DNA from: Marasmius tenuissimus
Lineage: Eukaryota > Basidiomycota > Agaricomycetes > Agaricales > Marasmiaceae
DNA length: 64,000 bases
Direction: 5' to 3'
Assembly (NCBI GenBank): GCA_029532415.1
Contig: JAQOTA010000031.1
Location: 62,001 to 126,000, forward strand
The notes beneath the pieces are model-generated. The model had not been told where the DNA came from, made no database searches, and saw only the letters and a list, made by a program, of their open reading frames with translations. The translations under genes were made by a program, and so were the position numbers. Positions 11,261-23,767 of this stretch are shown one piece after another (within the stretch, counting starts at the first letter, position 1; every line of letters starts with the position of its first letter).

Positions 11261-13007
11261 ATGCATCCAGCAAACTTTCTCGCCGCCCTCCCCCTCGCCT
11301 CTTCTTTCGACTTTGATTCTGCATGCAACCTCTCTGCTCTCTCTTCGCTCGAGTCCCACCTTGACCTGCCCACCCAATTCTTTCAGGCTTCCGTCGTACC
11401 AGCCGGCTCCAACATCACCTTCCCTGACGTTGAACCCTCCTGCCGCCCTGATGCACCCACCCTCCTTGTTCCGTCCGACATATGTCGTATCACTATGCAA
11501 GTCGAAACGTCATCCTCGTCTCGTATCAACATGGAAGCGTGGCTTCCCAGGAACTGGACTGGACGGTTCTTAAGCACAGGTAATGGAGGATTGGGAGGAT
11601 GCATTCAGTATTTTGATCTGAACTACGCGGCTTCGCTGGGTTTCGCCACTGTCGGGGCTAACAATGGGCATAATGGGACTAGTGGGGCGCCATTTGCTAA
11701 GAGCCCGGAGGTCATAGCTGATTTTGCTTACCGGTCGTGAGTGAGGTTTCTTTTCGCGAACTCTTGTTGCGTCCTCAATTACGGGTACAGTTATTGACTC
11801 TCATGTTTCCCCATCAGAATTCATACCAACGTCGTTGTCGGAAAGAAGATTACGAGGGATTTCTATGGCGAGGCTCATACCAAGTCCTATTATCTTGGTT
11901 GCTCGACTGGTGGAAGACAGGGGATAAAGAGTGCCGAAGATTTCCCGGAAGACTTTGATGGAATTGTTGCAGGTGAATTATAATAGCCCTGCTTTCTTGA
12001 CTTCGCTAAACGTGTTCCTCTCATTTCTACTCATACATCTCGGAATTCCCGTTATATTGTATTTAGGTGCTCCTGGTGTTCAATTCGTCAGCCTTCTCTC
12101 CGCCTTGGGACATTTCTATTCTGAAATCACTGGTGATCCCTCACAACCGACATTCATTCCCGGCCCCACCTGGACTGGTCTTATCCATAACGACATTCTT
12201 GCTCAATGCGACAAAATCGACGGTGTCGAAGACGGTATTATTGAGGACCCGAACGCCTGCGACTACAATCCCTCTCGACTTCTCTGTACCGATGGCCAGA
12301 CTGAGGACTGCCTTACCCCCATTCAAGTTGAATCCGTCCGTAAGACATACAGTCCCTTCTTCAGCTCGACTGGCGACCTCATCTTTCCCCGTGCTCAACC
12401 GGGTGGGGAAGAGTTCCTCGCTGTAGTGGCCAACGGTGAGCCCTTCGCACTCACGGCCGACTGGTTCAAATATGTCGTCTACAACGACTCTTCCATCGAT
12501 ACCACCAAGATCGGGCGTTCGGACTACGAATATGCAATTGAACAGAACCCGTTCAATATTGAAACCTTCAAAGGAGATTTGAGGGCCTTTGAGGCTCGAG
12601 GAGGAAAGTTGCTGATGTACCATGGACAGGCGGATGGGCTGCTCACTCCTAGGAACTCGGAGGTTTACTATGACCATGCGAAGGAAGTTTCAGGTGACCT
12701 CGATGACTTTTATCGCTTCTTCCGTATCTCGGGACTGGGCCATTGTTTCTTTGGTCCCGGAGCGTGGTTGATTGGCCAAGGTGCAGGGGGTCCATTGGAT
12801 GCAGATAAGAATATTTTGATGGCTACTGTGCGATGGGTCGAGGAGGGGATGGCACCGGAGACAATTGAAGGTGTCAAATATGTGAATGACGACGCAGCTC
12901 AGGGTGTGGTGCTCAGTAGGAAGCATTGTAGGTGGCCGTTGCGGTCGACATACGATGGTCAAGGTGATCCTCACAGACCAGAGAGCTGGAGCTGTAAGGC
13001 CGTCTGA
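11261..13007 (+). CDS. Tannase/feruloyl esterase family hydrolase, copy 2
   Basis: Exons 11261-11736, 11818-11972 and 12067-13007 give 523 residues. Exon 2 (155 nt) and exon 3 (941 nt) have exactly the same lengths as in the other four copies, and the intron phases are the same. The triad is complete: Ser188 in GCSTGG, Asp400 in HGQADG, His436 in GLGHC. Relative to copy 1 the only length change is two residues in exon 1, just after PSC. The gene ends in TGA. It lies in the same direction as copy 1, and the next gene downstream (tyrosyl-tRNA synthetase) is convergent. Confidence 0.93.
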
Positions 13008-14104
13008 AAATTTGTCGTCAGCGGACATATTGGGTTGTCTTTGGCGTTATTGTGTTGATGTAATTTGGTATCTGGTAACGTCAAAAAAGTATCGCGTCTG
13101 TTACCACCGGTGGACACAATGCCGCACAAATAAGATCGACTTCCGCACTGATAGAAACGAATTTTGCGTCTACAGGAAGCCACAACGGTCAGGACTGGGA
13201 CTGGTAATGGCGAAGATGTTGGTCACACACACAGAACCTCGTAAGGAGAGAATATCCCGAGCCTGGAGGTGGTATGTAGTCGTGAAGTGATTGTGGGTGC
13301 CCTTCCGAGCTCGTCGTCTGAGAATATTGCTTTGATATGCTATGATTTCATTCTTTATTTTCCTTGCCAGTCAGCACCAATCGGGAACTTGGACGTGAAT
13401 AGGACTGATCTTTGTGCCGTAGCCGCGTGGTTAGCGGCTAGGGCTGTCCGTCAAACTGCCCTACCTCAGCAATCTGTGCCAGTCGCAACGGCGAACTCGG
13501 TGGAAGGGACAGCTGAAGCAAACACCGCTTTCCAGAGCCTGTATCATTCGACAGAATCATACAAACGCAAAAAACGAGGATGCGACGATACTATAGATGG
13601 CGAACACAAACAAAAGGGAGACCCGAACAGGCTATAGCGACCCGCAAGAGCGGTTTTGCCGACGTCAAATTCTCAGGCCTCAGGCAAAACAGAAAAAGTG
13701 GGTGGTTCCCACGGTGGAACCTCTGACTTTGGACAACGATGACTGCAACTGAAACTCATGCCTCTTACAGCGATCGTTCCGAGCACTGCAAGTACGTTTG
13801 TTTAAAAGGTTCCTTGACCACTAATTGGTGACAATTCAATATTCGACGGGCTTATAGGGCGTTCGATTGCTTTCAAACTCGGAGGAAGACCCGGAGTCCC
13901 AATCATTACTCTTTGCTGAGATGAGATCGGCCCCGGCCTCTATTGATACTGTAACACAGTACCGCTCTGGCACAGTCAAAGTGTATATTGTGCCCCTGGC
14001 GTTCCTTATGGAGTAAGCACCCGAGCCTCGCTATTCTTCTCTTTTCCCGGAGGGGGAGGGCGGCGCTTTCCCTTCTCCTATCGCAACAAAAATATGAGCA
14101 GGGT
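13008..14104. other. Convergent intergenic region
   Basis: Lies between the 3' ends of esterase copy 2 and the tyrosyl-tRNA synthetase. A 122-codon ORF (13269-13637, +) has no recognisable features, and I do not call it a gene. Confidence 0.4.
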
Positions 14105-15590
14105 TCAGAATTTACTCCATTGAATGGGAACCTTCACCTTTTTTTTCCTCTCCAGTTTAGCCTTAGCAATTGGGTCCGGGTATGCGAGCTTCTCAACCTC
14201 CTTCCACTCGTCATTCTTTCTAAACGCCTCCCCAATTGGTTCCAATAAGGTTATAATCGCAGCCTCCACACCGTTTTTCAGGTCTTTAGGGTGAATCTTC
14301 TTGGAAGCAAAGTCGTCCTCCATCTCCTGATAGGACTTGTAATGAATCGGCCCACCAAATTTCTCGGCCCTATCAATGGTGAGGAAGGTTCCTTCAGGTG
14401 CATCGATGGAGATGAAGGGATTCACGAGGACCGCTTGTAGGTGGGAGTCTCTTTGTTGTTCTCGTCGCAACTCGCTGATTGGGAAAATAACGGCTTTTGT
14501 AAACGCGAGCAGCCCATTGTCCTTCACGTTGCCTTCTTGACAATACGCCGCGTTCACCTTTTCCTTCACAACTTTGGGAGAATCTAGGAAGTCAATCTTG
14601 GAGTTCGGATCTGACGAAGACATTTTTCCTCCCGGTCCTGCAAACCCGGGGACCATAGCGTTCATTAGATGAGCTCGTTTGGCGTACCCTATCCGAGGGA
14701 GGTATAACTCGGCGAAGGTGAATATTTTGCGCTGAGAGAATTTGAATTGTTCAGTCGAAAGTCCAATTAGAACCAGAGATGGATTCACGTGCTTGATCTA
14801 TCCCCCCGAACTGAAAATCTACATCCAAGTACTCTTCGTCTAAAGCTTGCAAACCCGGATACACCAGCCCGCTAAGCAACGGGTTCTCAACTTGCTTGAC
14901 AACCTCGGCACCTGCCTTTTTGGCATCGTGTTCTGTCACCGTCGCACATAGGCGGTAGTTATCGAGGTTGTACTCCTTCGTAAGCTGGAAGGAGGATCCT
15001 TCGACGAAGGTGAGTCTTGAAGTCGGGATTCCGAGTGATTCAAAGATGGCGAGGAGAGTGAATTTGTAGTACTCGGTGCGATGGGATACGAGCTCAAGGG
15101 GTGCCTTGAGGTTGTCGAGGAAAGCGTGAACATCTGGTAGTAGCTTGAGTTTTGGCCGGGTGTGGCATGTGACATACAAGAGGACTTTACCTGCAAGAAG
15201 AATCTTGACCTATTCAAGCCCGAACGGTCAGAAATCTATGAGATAGAGCTGACAAAAGTGCATGCCTCTACGCCTGCTCTGAGAAAATCTGCAATCTTGA
15301 ATAAGGGTACGAAGTACCCGATGTGCGCTGTATTCTTGACTTGAGACAACTTGTGAGGATAGCGACCAACACACTTACGCCTCCCTGTGGGTGCAGTTCC
15401 TGGATATTTTGTGTCATTCAGTGTACCCTGCCATTCAACAAAGCATTATAGAAAGAAAGCACTCACCCCAGTAACACCTTGGTGCTCTTCCCTCGATAAG
15501 TACGGACTTAATCAGGTCGCCCCCAAGAACCTCTTCGATGCGTCGCGTGATTAGCTCGTATTTTTCTTCCGCTGTGCTGACGGCCATCAT
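14105..15590 (-). CDS. TYS1: Tyrosine--tRNA ligase, cytoplasmic
   Basis: Charges tRNA-Tyr with tyrosine in the cytosol. Six exons are predicted: 15590-15467, 15399-15379, 15327-15266, 15209-15191, 15133-14793 and 14731-14105. Together they give 397 residues, the usual size for the fungal enzyme. The class I HIGH signature appears as PHIGY (residues 49-53) and KMSSS at 225-229; [12 protein letters not shown] and [13 protein letters not shown] are typical of eukaryotic TyrRS. Exons 2 and 4 are tiny (21 and 19 nt). Intron 5 needs a GC donor (CAA|GCACGT) to stay in frame; exon 3 may also use GC, or a GT donor 6 nt upstream that would cost two residues. The gene is antisense to the esterase array and is a housekeeping gene unrelated to it. 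Confidence 0.93.
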
Positions 15591-18100
15591 TGTAGGAGAG
15601 AGAGGGTCGAAAGTCCAGTTCAAATTCGCCGCCAAACTTATCTTTAATGCGGATAATAGAATCTTGATGACTCGAACGGAGTCGAGTACGTGGTGAGCGT
15701 CCCGATTCCTGCATGCGCGCATAGCATACAATGACGCAGTGCTAGACGCGGTGCTAGACGGGTATTATCAGCTGTTAATGTGAGTTGAGAGCCTCTCAAC
15801 AGAAGCCAGTAGCCTCGAACCAAGAGCAAGGGACCAGACTGAACAATTGGGCCAATGGCCGTCATGAACGTCGAGATGAGCACACCGGGCCGAAGGCGTG
15901 CCACGGCCCACGGCCCACGAGGAAGAAGAAAAAGGAAGGTAGTTCACACGGTTGAACTCATACAACACAAGTTCCAGAACCCAACGTAACGTTCTCGGTC
16001 CAGTTTCGTCTTCACTGACCACCTATGAAGATGGCTCTATGCTCTGTGAGTGCGCCTAATGTCTCATCTTTGATAGATGGCCGACTGAAGGTCGCACATG
16101 TAGTCTCTCCATTCAAAGAATTGAAGAACTCAATGTCAACGCCAACATTCATTATCCGAGCCCAGAAAATTTTCATCCTGAACAGATCCTCAATATATGC
16201 TCGCCAACTTGATCAACAAGATTTTCATGGGACTACTGAGGTGCGTCATGGCTCCAAACACAACATACAAGAACTCACCCGGGTTTTCACGATCCCCGCA
16301 GGGCCCGTTCACGATGGTTCAAAGTGGTAAACGAGTTGACTGTGGATACAGCAGCTTCGTCCAGGACCGTTCATCGTCTCTCGTTCGTGATGCACACAAC
16401 GGTCTCTGACCTGTCTCTCCCTCTCCCGATATCATCCACTCAATCTCTGATCTATTTTTGCCTACAGGTCGTTTTCTCACTGACGTTGACAACAAAATGC
16501 CAAACACTACGTCTCTCATGCTCAATAAGGCTGGAGCTCTCATTTGAGACCTTTCGTACCAGCTTCAACGTCTAATCTCTTCAGAAAGGCTCGCAACACC
16601 GGACCGGCAAGCCTTCGAGCTTCAAGTATCCCTCAACGCTCATGCTGGAGTAAAATCTGGCTCGCCCACCCACGGTCCTCCGATAAATAGTCGACAATAG
16701 AAGCCAAAAGTTGTCTCTTTCTCACATACGAACCATATCAAACGTTCTGCAACTTCGTTGTAAGGAAATAGACGGGGCAGGTGGAAGGAAGGGTATGAAG
16801 GAATGGAAATTAGTTATCACGAAGGAAGACGTTGAGTTAGCGCGCATGAACTTCGGAAGGCGACGAAAAATTAAAATACGGATGCTCGTTCACACCTTGG
16901 GCAGCACGGTGGTTGAAACTGACACCTGTCAAAACCGCAACTCTATCTTACCAGCTCGAATACCGTTCGATCCCACACCCCCGTGGTCAAGCCTCTTCCC
17001 TTTCAAGCCAAGACGAGCTGCTGGGTTCTCATCATCAGCCTCATCTCGTCAACAATGATATCTTGAAAGGTAGATTGATTATGAAGGTGTCACAACTTCC
17101 TTTCACGGCTTGTTTACCTTTATGAGCAGATCCAAGCACCTACCTCGAAGTGGCTGCACAGCTGTACAATTACACTAGCCAGCCAACGATAGGGTACGCT
17201 TTCCGATCCGGGATACAGTGCGCAGTGTACGAACGAGGTCAGGACTGCTCAAGATCGCTTTCTGTCCTCACTCTCCAGTCTGGCCTTCTCCACCCTCGAC
17301 GTCACCAAGTACGCGGTGCCTGTCGCTTATTGTCAGCCTCACTTTAGCTGACAGGTGCCGCCAGTAACGGAGACAGGTGCAGACTTCAAGAAGGTCGGAT
17401 ACGGTTTGCTGAATTCATCGTCTCAAATCGCACAATGAACTCGAATCAGTTCTCGGCTCATCACATTCGTGAACCTCCCGATTTTGCTCACACACGTTGT
17501 TCCCCATCGTGATCCGATTCATACGATTCATAAGTTTGTTATGACGCTTCCACCTGCTCTTGTATTTTGAACTGACCAGTGGTAGCCAGGATTTAGAGAT
17601 GTACGGGAGGGGGTGATGAGGTGACGATGTTGGGCGGGTCTTGATTGATGATTCGAGCATCTATGGACAGCGATTTTATCTCTGTTCCTGCGATGTACCC
17701 CAAGTCGAACTACGATTTAGTTATCATCGAAGTGCCACCTACATGAACCTACAACAAATGTTTCGAAATATATTGATCACCTTTCATGGTGATGACTCGG
17801 ACTTCGCCATCGCCCATCTCTGATACATACGGACCCGCCCATTCGCGGTACCGTCAGGTTCATATAAGTAACGTGAGTCAACAGTCCGCTGCGGTTTCAA
17901 GGTGCTGGTAGCGAGCGAGATCATGATGCGCACCGCTCGACCCCCCAACTCCAATGGAACTCCAAGGCATGTCACGGAATTTAATATTCGGCACACAAGG
18001 GATCAGGGTGTAGAACCGCAATTTTTTCTGTCTCTCCGAAGTCCGGAGTCCGACGCCCGATGGACTCGTCAATGGATTACGTAGTAGACCGCCGCCATGT
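15591..18100. other. No recognisable gene between TyrRS and esterase copy 3
   Basis: About 2.5 kb of ORF fragments. One stretch near 17.0-17.35 kb has open frames with some protein-like character but no domain I could name; it may be a relic of a gene. No transposon ends were seen. Confidence 0.4.
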
Positions 18101-18106
18101 TTTTAC

Positions 18107-18114
18107 TATAAATA
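18107..18114 (+). promoter_or_regulatory. TATA box of esterase copy 3
   Basis: TATAAATA, 76 bp before the ATG, at the same spacing as in the other copies. The upstream TCATCGGTCATC block is not clearly kept here. Confidence 0.5.
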
Positions 18115-18182
18115 TCGGTAATTGCATTCTAAACACTCACTACTTTCCCCTCGAATCCATAGCACGGCGCTGAGCTTCAAAA

Positions 18183-19918
18183 ATGCGGCCAGCAAACCTT
18201 CTCGCCGCTCTCCCGCTCGCCCCTTCCTTTGACTTCGATTCAGCATGCTCTCTCTCTGCTCTTTCTCCACTCGAATCTCAGCTTGGCCTCCCCACTAAGT
18301 TCTTCGAGGCTTCTGTCATACCAGCCGGTACCAACGTCACCTTCCCTGTGGTTGACCCCACCTGCAGCCGTGATGCACCTCCCCTGGTCATTCCATCCGA
18401 CGTATGTCGTATCACGATGCAAGTTGAAACTTCATCCTCTTCCCGAATCAAAATGGAGGCTTGGCTTCCTCGAGAGTGGACCGGAAGATTCCTAAGCACA
18501 GGGAATGGAGGGTTGGGAGGATGTATTCAGTATCCCGACCTTGCCTATACAACCTCGTTAGGCTTCGCAACTGTGGGAGCTAATGGTGGACACGATGGGG
18601 CTCGTGGAATACCGCTTGCTGAGGATCCAGAGGTTGTGGCGGATTTTGCCTATCGGTCGTGAGTGTTGATTGATATTTACGTGTCCTGGTACAATTACTC
18701 ATTCATACCGTTTCCCTTCTCCCAGAATCCATACCAACGTCGTTATTGGAAAGAAAATCACGAAGGAGTTCTATGGCGAGGCTCATACAAAATCGTATTA
18801 TCTTGGCTGTTCAAATGGTGGAAGACAGGGAATAAAGAGTGTTGAAGATTTCCCCGAAGATTTCGATGGAGTTGTTGCAGGTAAGTTACTTCGACTCTGT
18901 TCTCCAGGCTCCACTGAACTTAGCTCCGTTCTCTTTCCACTCGTATCTGCCTCGCGGTTTCGTTACATGATATCCAGGCGCTCCTGCTGTTAATCCTGTC
19001 AGCCTCTTCTCCTGGATGGGACATTTCTTCTCTGAGATCACCCACGACCCTTCCCAACCAACATTCATCCCCGGCCCCACCTGGACTGGTCTTACCCACA
19101 ACGATATTCTCGCTCAATGCGACAAAATTGACGGTGTCGAAGACGGTATCATCGAAGACCCCAACGCCTGCGACTATGATCCATCTCGACTCCTCTGTAC
19201 CGACAGCCAAACCGAGAATTGCCTCACCCTCATACAAGTCGAATCCGTCCGCAAGTCATTCAGTCCCTTCTTGAATTCGACTGGGGGTCTCATCTTCCCT
19301 CGTACCCAACCTGGCGGCGAAGATTTTCTCTCACAGCTGGCCAATGGGCAACCCTCCGTTCTCACCGCCGACTGGTTCAAATATGTCGTCTATAACGACT
19401 CTTCTCTCGATGTTTCAAAGCTCGGAGTCTCGGACTACGAATACGGAATTAAACAGAACCCGTTCGGCTTTGAAGCAGTCACGGGTGACTTGAAGCCGTT
19501 CAACTCTAGGGGAGGAAAACTGCTGGTGTACCACGGACAAGCGGATGGGTTGATCACATCTAGAAAATCGGAGGTTTATTATGAACACGCAAAGGAGGTT
19601 TCGGGAGATTTAGATGATTACTACCGGCTCTTCCGTGTTTCGGGAATGAGTCATTGCTTCGGTGGTCCTGGTGCGTGGATGGTCGGTCAAGTTGCAGGGA
19701 GTCCGCTGGATGTGGGCAAGAACGTTTTGATGTCTGTTGTGCAATGGGTCGAGGCAGGAATGGCACCGGAGACGATTGAAGGTGTCAAGTACGTGGACGA
19801 TGACGCGTCTAAGGGAGTAGCTTTTAGTAGGAGACATTGCATGTGGCCGCTAAGGGCGACTTATGATGGTCAAGGTGATCCCAACAAGCCGGAGAGTTGG
19901 AGTTGTAAGGCTGTTTAA
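18183..19918 (+). CDS. Tannase/feruloyl esterase family hydrolase, copy 3
   Basis: Exons 18183-18658, 18726-18880 and 18978-19918 give 523 residues, with introns of 67 and 97 bp. The triad is intact: Ser188 in GCSNGG (Asn where the other copies have Thr), Asp400 in HGQADG, His436 in MSHC. Copy 3 diverges most in the C-terminal half, for example GFEAVTGDLKPFNSRGG where the others have an ETFKGDL-type segment, so its substrate pocket may differ. It is followed by a MITE whose outer end lies 80 bp after the stop codon. Confidence 0.93.
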
Positions 19919-19997
19919 AGTGTATCGTCGTAGGTTGGGATACTCTATTGGCATATATATTTTGTTTATGCTATTTGATCGGAACTTGACTCGATTA

Positions 19998-20248
19998 CAG
20001 CCGCTAACAAAATTGTAGATAGGTTTTGCTTTTTTTCTCGTTCAGCGCCTTTGTTTATACCAAACAACCCAGCTCCACCTCGACTGAATGTCCCGACGAG
20101 GGCGCACGGAGGCGGGGTGGAGTCAAGGACGCGAAGCTTCCATATAAGGTAGCTTCGCAGGCCCGTTATAGGTTTTTTGTGTTTACCATAAACAAAGGCG
20201 CGGAACGAGAAAAAATTCGAAACCTATCTACAATTTTGTTAGCGGCTG
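19998..20248. mobile_element. MITE 1 with long terminal inverted repeats, TA target
   Basis: The ends CAGCCGCTAACAAAATTGTA... and its reverse complement are perfect over about 30 bp and remain recognisable for about 80 bp. TA flanks both ends (TTA|CAG...CTG|TAA). CAG termini with TA duplication suggest a Tc1/mariner-type MITE, but this is not proven. It is related to the MITE at 21620. Confidence 0.8.
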
Positions 20249-21619
20249 TAACTATAACACATCCACGCTCATACCCGGAGAGATGAGATATTGAACAAAT
20301 CTCGATTGGAAGTTTGGACCTTGATGGACCCACGGGCTTTGTTCCTTTTCCTGTGAGTGTGACGTAGCCATGCTTGGCTGTCACCAAAGCATCGCCCACA
20401 CGAGTCCACAATACAAGTTTCGGCTTCCTTTGGGCTACATACAGTGTTTCATATGCCCGGTTGTCGTTCAGTACTAATACTTCTAAGCCTTTTGTTGTCT
20501 TCGTCAGATGGCCGAGAATGAGTAGCAGATTCATGGTATGTCTCGGGATAAATTGAATCAGTATCAACATTAGGATTGAACCTTATACTCAAGTAACTGT
20601 TCCTTCCGGACCAGGGCGTACTCGACAGCCTCGAGCTATGCAGTTCAAAACAATTATCATTTACCTCCTCACAAACTAACGCTGCTATGAGAACCATGAA
20701 TGGATGTCACTGAACGGCAAAGGTAACTTCCGAAGCAAAAAGATACAACCGCTTAAAAGAACACCCAGGTAAGCATCACAGTGCTTTTGAGCCACGAGTG
20801 AGAGGTACCTCAATTGAAGTCATTATAATGAAGACCTTAGTTCTCTGAACACTTACCCAAACGATATTAAAGGCTGCATAGCTCGAGATTATCACAATCC
20901 GTCAGATAGTGCGACACATGGGAGTAAAGCCGTTTTTATGAGCTTGTACTTGTAGGATTAATGGAAGCTGAGAGGTATTAGCAGTCTATCATGCTAAGGC
21001 AAAGTGAAAACCCTCACGGTCGCAGCTGGTTGAGCGTCGGACTTCCCTCTCATGATTCATGTCATTTTCCCGTCGCCTAAAATTCTCTCCCTCCCCCTCC
21101 CTCTGACACACGCCCTCTCTCAGATACGATATCGCTAGGCCCGAGTCAGTGCTCTGACTTAGTTACTCGCTGAAGTCCCGGGACGTTGGTATCATGTATG
21201 TGGGTACTTCAAACTCGGGACTAAAATCATGATGTGCACTGCCTTGTGTTCCCCCGGTAACTCCGATGCATAAGTACGCAATATCGGCGATCAAGGCGAC
21301 CACTGGGGTCGATGACACCAATCGATGATCAAAACAGACGAGGTAGATAAGGGTGAATATCTTCGACACCTGGTCTGAAGTCACCAAATTCGCACGGGCC
21401 GTTCGTATTTATGCCTCTAGAGTTTGATGAATCCATTATAATGGGTGAGCCTAGTCTTGCCAAGCTAGATGGTTACATCCGTGACCCAAGAGAGGCAGTG
21501 TGTATCCGTGGTAGGTGCAATTGAACGCAGAAGAGGCGGCTGTGTTCGGCGACTTCGGGTCTCTTCATGTCACAGACGGATATAACCGTCTAGCTTGGCA
21601 ATACGAGGGCGAAACATTC
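20249..21619. other. Spacer with a diverged dispersed repeat
   Basis: No recognisable gene. Around 20310-20370 lies a copy of a dispersed repeat (GGACC...GTTCC...CCTGTGA...TGACGTA) that recurs near 23.95, 27.75, 36.23 and 40.49 kb. A 134-codon minus-strand ORF over it resembles other copies only at its end. Confidence 0.4.
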
Positions 21620-21860
21620 CAGCTGTCCCAATAATTGTAGAAAGTTTTGCGGTTTTTCGTGCTCAGGATTTTTGTTTAGTGAACAAACAGAATATGACCT
21701 GATTTGGTATGGTCGCGGTACTAGAGGATGTCAGGCCCCACCAGCACCCATGGAGCTCATTCAGTTTGCATTTAGTAGGGAATCACATTGTGTTTGTACA
21801 CTAAACAAAGATTCTGAACACGAAAAAACGCAAAACTTTCTACAATTATTGGGACAGCTG
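21620..21860. mobile_element. MITE 2, related to MITE 1
   Basis: The ends CAGCTGTCCCAATAATTGTA... and its reverse complement are near perfect for about 40 bp and similar for about 80 bp. It shares AATTGTAGA(A/T)AG(T/G)TTTTGC and the inner TTTGTTTA block with MITE 1. The flanking duplication is unclear (TC on both sides rather than TA). Confidence 0.75.
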
Positions 21861-21947
21861 TCATCGTTATATGAAAACGAGCCGTGAACTGTCGTCAGTC
21901 GTGGCACTCTGACTCCACTGTGGTACCTATTAGTAAAACCCTTAACA

Positions 21948-21998
21948 GTCATCGGTCATCTACTGGGGTCCGCCCAATGGTATTACTACTTATAAAGG
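21948..21998 (+). promoter_or_regulatory. Core promoter of esterase copy 4
   Basis: GTCATCGGTCATC and GGGGTCCGCCC, then CCAATGG and TATAAAGG from 21991, 80 bp before the ATG. The block nearly matches that of copy 2. Confidence 0.55.
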
Positions 21999-22070
21999 TC
22001 TCTAACCCGTTGATTCAGCCCACCCGCTCCTTCGTTTTGAGTTCCCAGGAAAGGTGTCGTCATTCACGCA

Positions 22071-23767
22071 ATGCATCCAATGAGCCTTCTCGCCGCCCTC
22101 CCGCTCGCCCCTTCCTTTGACTTTGATTCTGCATGCAACCTCTCTGCCCTATCTTCTACCAGTTCTCAGCTTGAACCTCCGACCCAGTTCTTCCAGGCTT
22201 CTGTCATACCCAGCGGTTTTAACCTCACCTTCCCCGACGTCGTTCCCTCCTGTGCTGTAAATGCACCACCCGTAACCATTCAGTCCGACATATGTCGCAT
22301 CACGATGCAGGTCGAAACTTCATCCTCCTCTCGTATCAAAATGGAGGCTTGGCTCTCTCGAAACTGGACCGGAAGATTCTTAAGCACAGGAAACGGGGGG
22401 TTGGGAGGATGTCTCCAATATCCCGATCTGGCCTATGCAGCTTCGCTGGGTTTCGCCACTGTAGTAACTAACAACGGACACGATGGAGCTGGTGGAGCGC
22501 CGCTTGCTGAGAGTCCCGAGGTCTTGGCTGATTTTGTCTACCGGTCGTGCGTACTGATTGATATTTACGCGAACGTTTCATGATTGTTTGCTCATACCGT
22601 CTTGATTTTAGGATTCATACCAACGTCGTCGTTGGAAAGGAGATTACGAGGAAATTTTACGGAGAAGCTCATACCAAATCATATTACCTTGGCTGTTCGA
22701 CTGGCGGAAGATAGGGAATAATGAGCGCTGAAGATTTCCCGGAAGATTTCGATGGAATCGTCGCAGGTGAGTTACACTAACCTGGCTTCGCTGAATGTCT
22801 TACGTTTTTTGTAACACAATATCTAGGAGCTCCTGGCACTCAATATCCCGCCCTTCTCTCTTTTTTGGGACACTTCTACTCCGAAATCACCGGCGGCCCT
22901 TCTCAAACAACATTCATCCCCGGACCCACCTGGACTGGTCTTATCCACAATGACATTCTCGCCCAATGCGACAAAATTGACGGCATCGAAGACGGGATCA
23001 TTGAGGACCCCAATACCTGCAACTATGATCCCTCTGGACTTCTCTGTACCGACGGCCAAACCGACGATTGTCTCACTCCCACCCAGGTCGAATCCGTTCG
23101 AAAGTCCTACAGTCCCTTCTTCAACTCAACTGGTGGCCTTATACTTCCCCGTCAGCAACCCGGTGGGGAAGACTTCCTCTCTTTATTGGCCAACGGCGAG
23201 CTCTTTACCCTCACTGCCGACTGGTTCAAGTATGTCGTCTACAACGACTCTTCCCTCGATACAACAAAGATTGGAATCTCTGATTACGAATACGCCATTC
23301 AACAAAATCCGTTCAATATTGAGACATTCAAGGGAGATTTGAAAGCATTCGACGCTAGGGGAGGGAAGTTGCTGATGTATCATGGACAGGCCGATGGTTT
23401 GGTCACGCCTACAAACTCGGAGGTTTATTATGATCATGCGGAGGAAGTTTCGGGTGATTTGGATGACTACTATCGGTTCTTCCGCGTCTCGGGACTGAGC
23501 CATTGCTACGGTGGTCCTGGTGCGTGGTTGATTGGTCAGGGTACAGGGGGTCCGCTGGATGCAGATAAAAATATCTTGATGGCTGCTGTGCGATGGGTCG
23601 AAGAGGGAACGGCGCCAGAGACAATCGAAGGTGTCAAATATGTGGACGACGACGCGTCAAAGGGTGTGGCGTTCAGTCGAAAACATTGTAGGTGGCCACT
23701 GAGGACAACGTATGACGGTCACGGTGATCCTAACATACCGGAGAGTTGGAGTTGTGAAGTTGTTTGA
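22071..23767 (+). pseudogene. Tannase/feruloyl esterase copy 4, interrupted by a stop codon
   Basis: Exons 22071-22546, 22612-22766 and 22827-23767 keep the exact exon lengths and phases of the intact copies. In exon 2 codon 193 is TAG (22712-22714), where every other copy has CAG or CAA (Gln). The stop falls five codons after the nucleophile Ser188 in GCSTGG, so a product would lack Asp and His of the triad. A Lys-to-Met change lies three codons later. The rest is open, and both splice sites are present (donor 1 is GTGCGT). This looks like recent loss by one C-to-T change; a sequencing error or rare readthrough are the alternatives. Confidence 0.88.

Noticed and set aside
13415..13500. tRNA-like text with CGTGGTTAGCGG
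   Set aside because: No T loop (TTCRANN) or closing acceptor stem at the right distance.
16990..17070. Possible sixth esterase fragment (text like GTCAACAATGATATCTTG)
   Set aside because: Only about 25 bases resemble esterase exon 3 and the flanks do not align.
20166..20570. 134-codon minus-strand ORF
   Set aside because: Overlaps MITE 1 and a dispersed repeat; its similarity to other loci is confined to the repeat.
21015..21060. tRNA-like text GGTCGCAGCTGGTTGAGCGTCGGAC
   Set aside because: Resembles a D arm and half an anticodon stem, but no T arm or acceptor partner follows.
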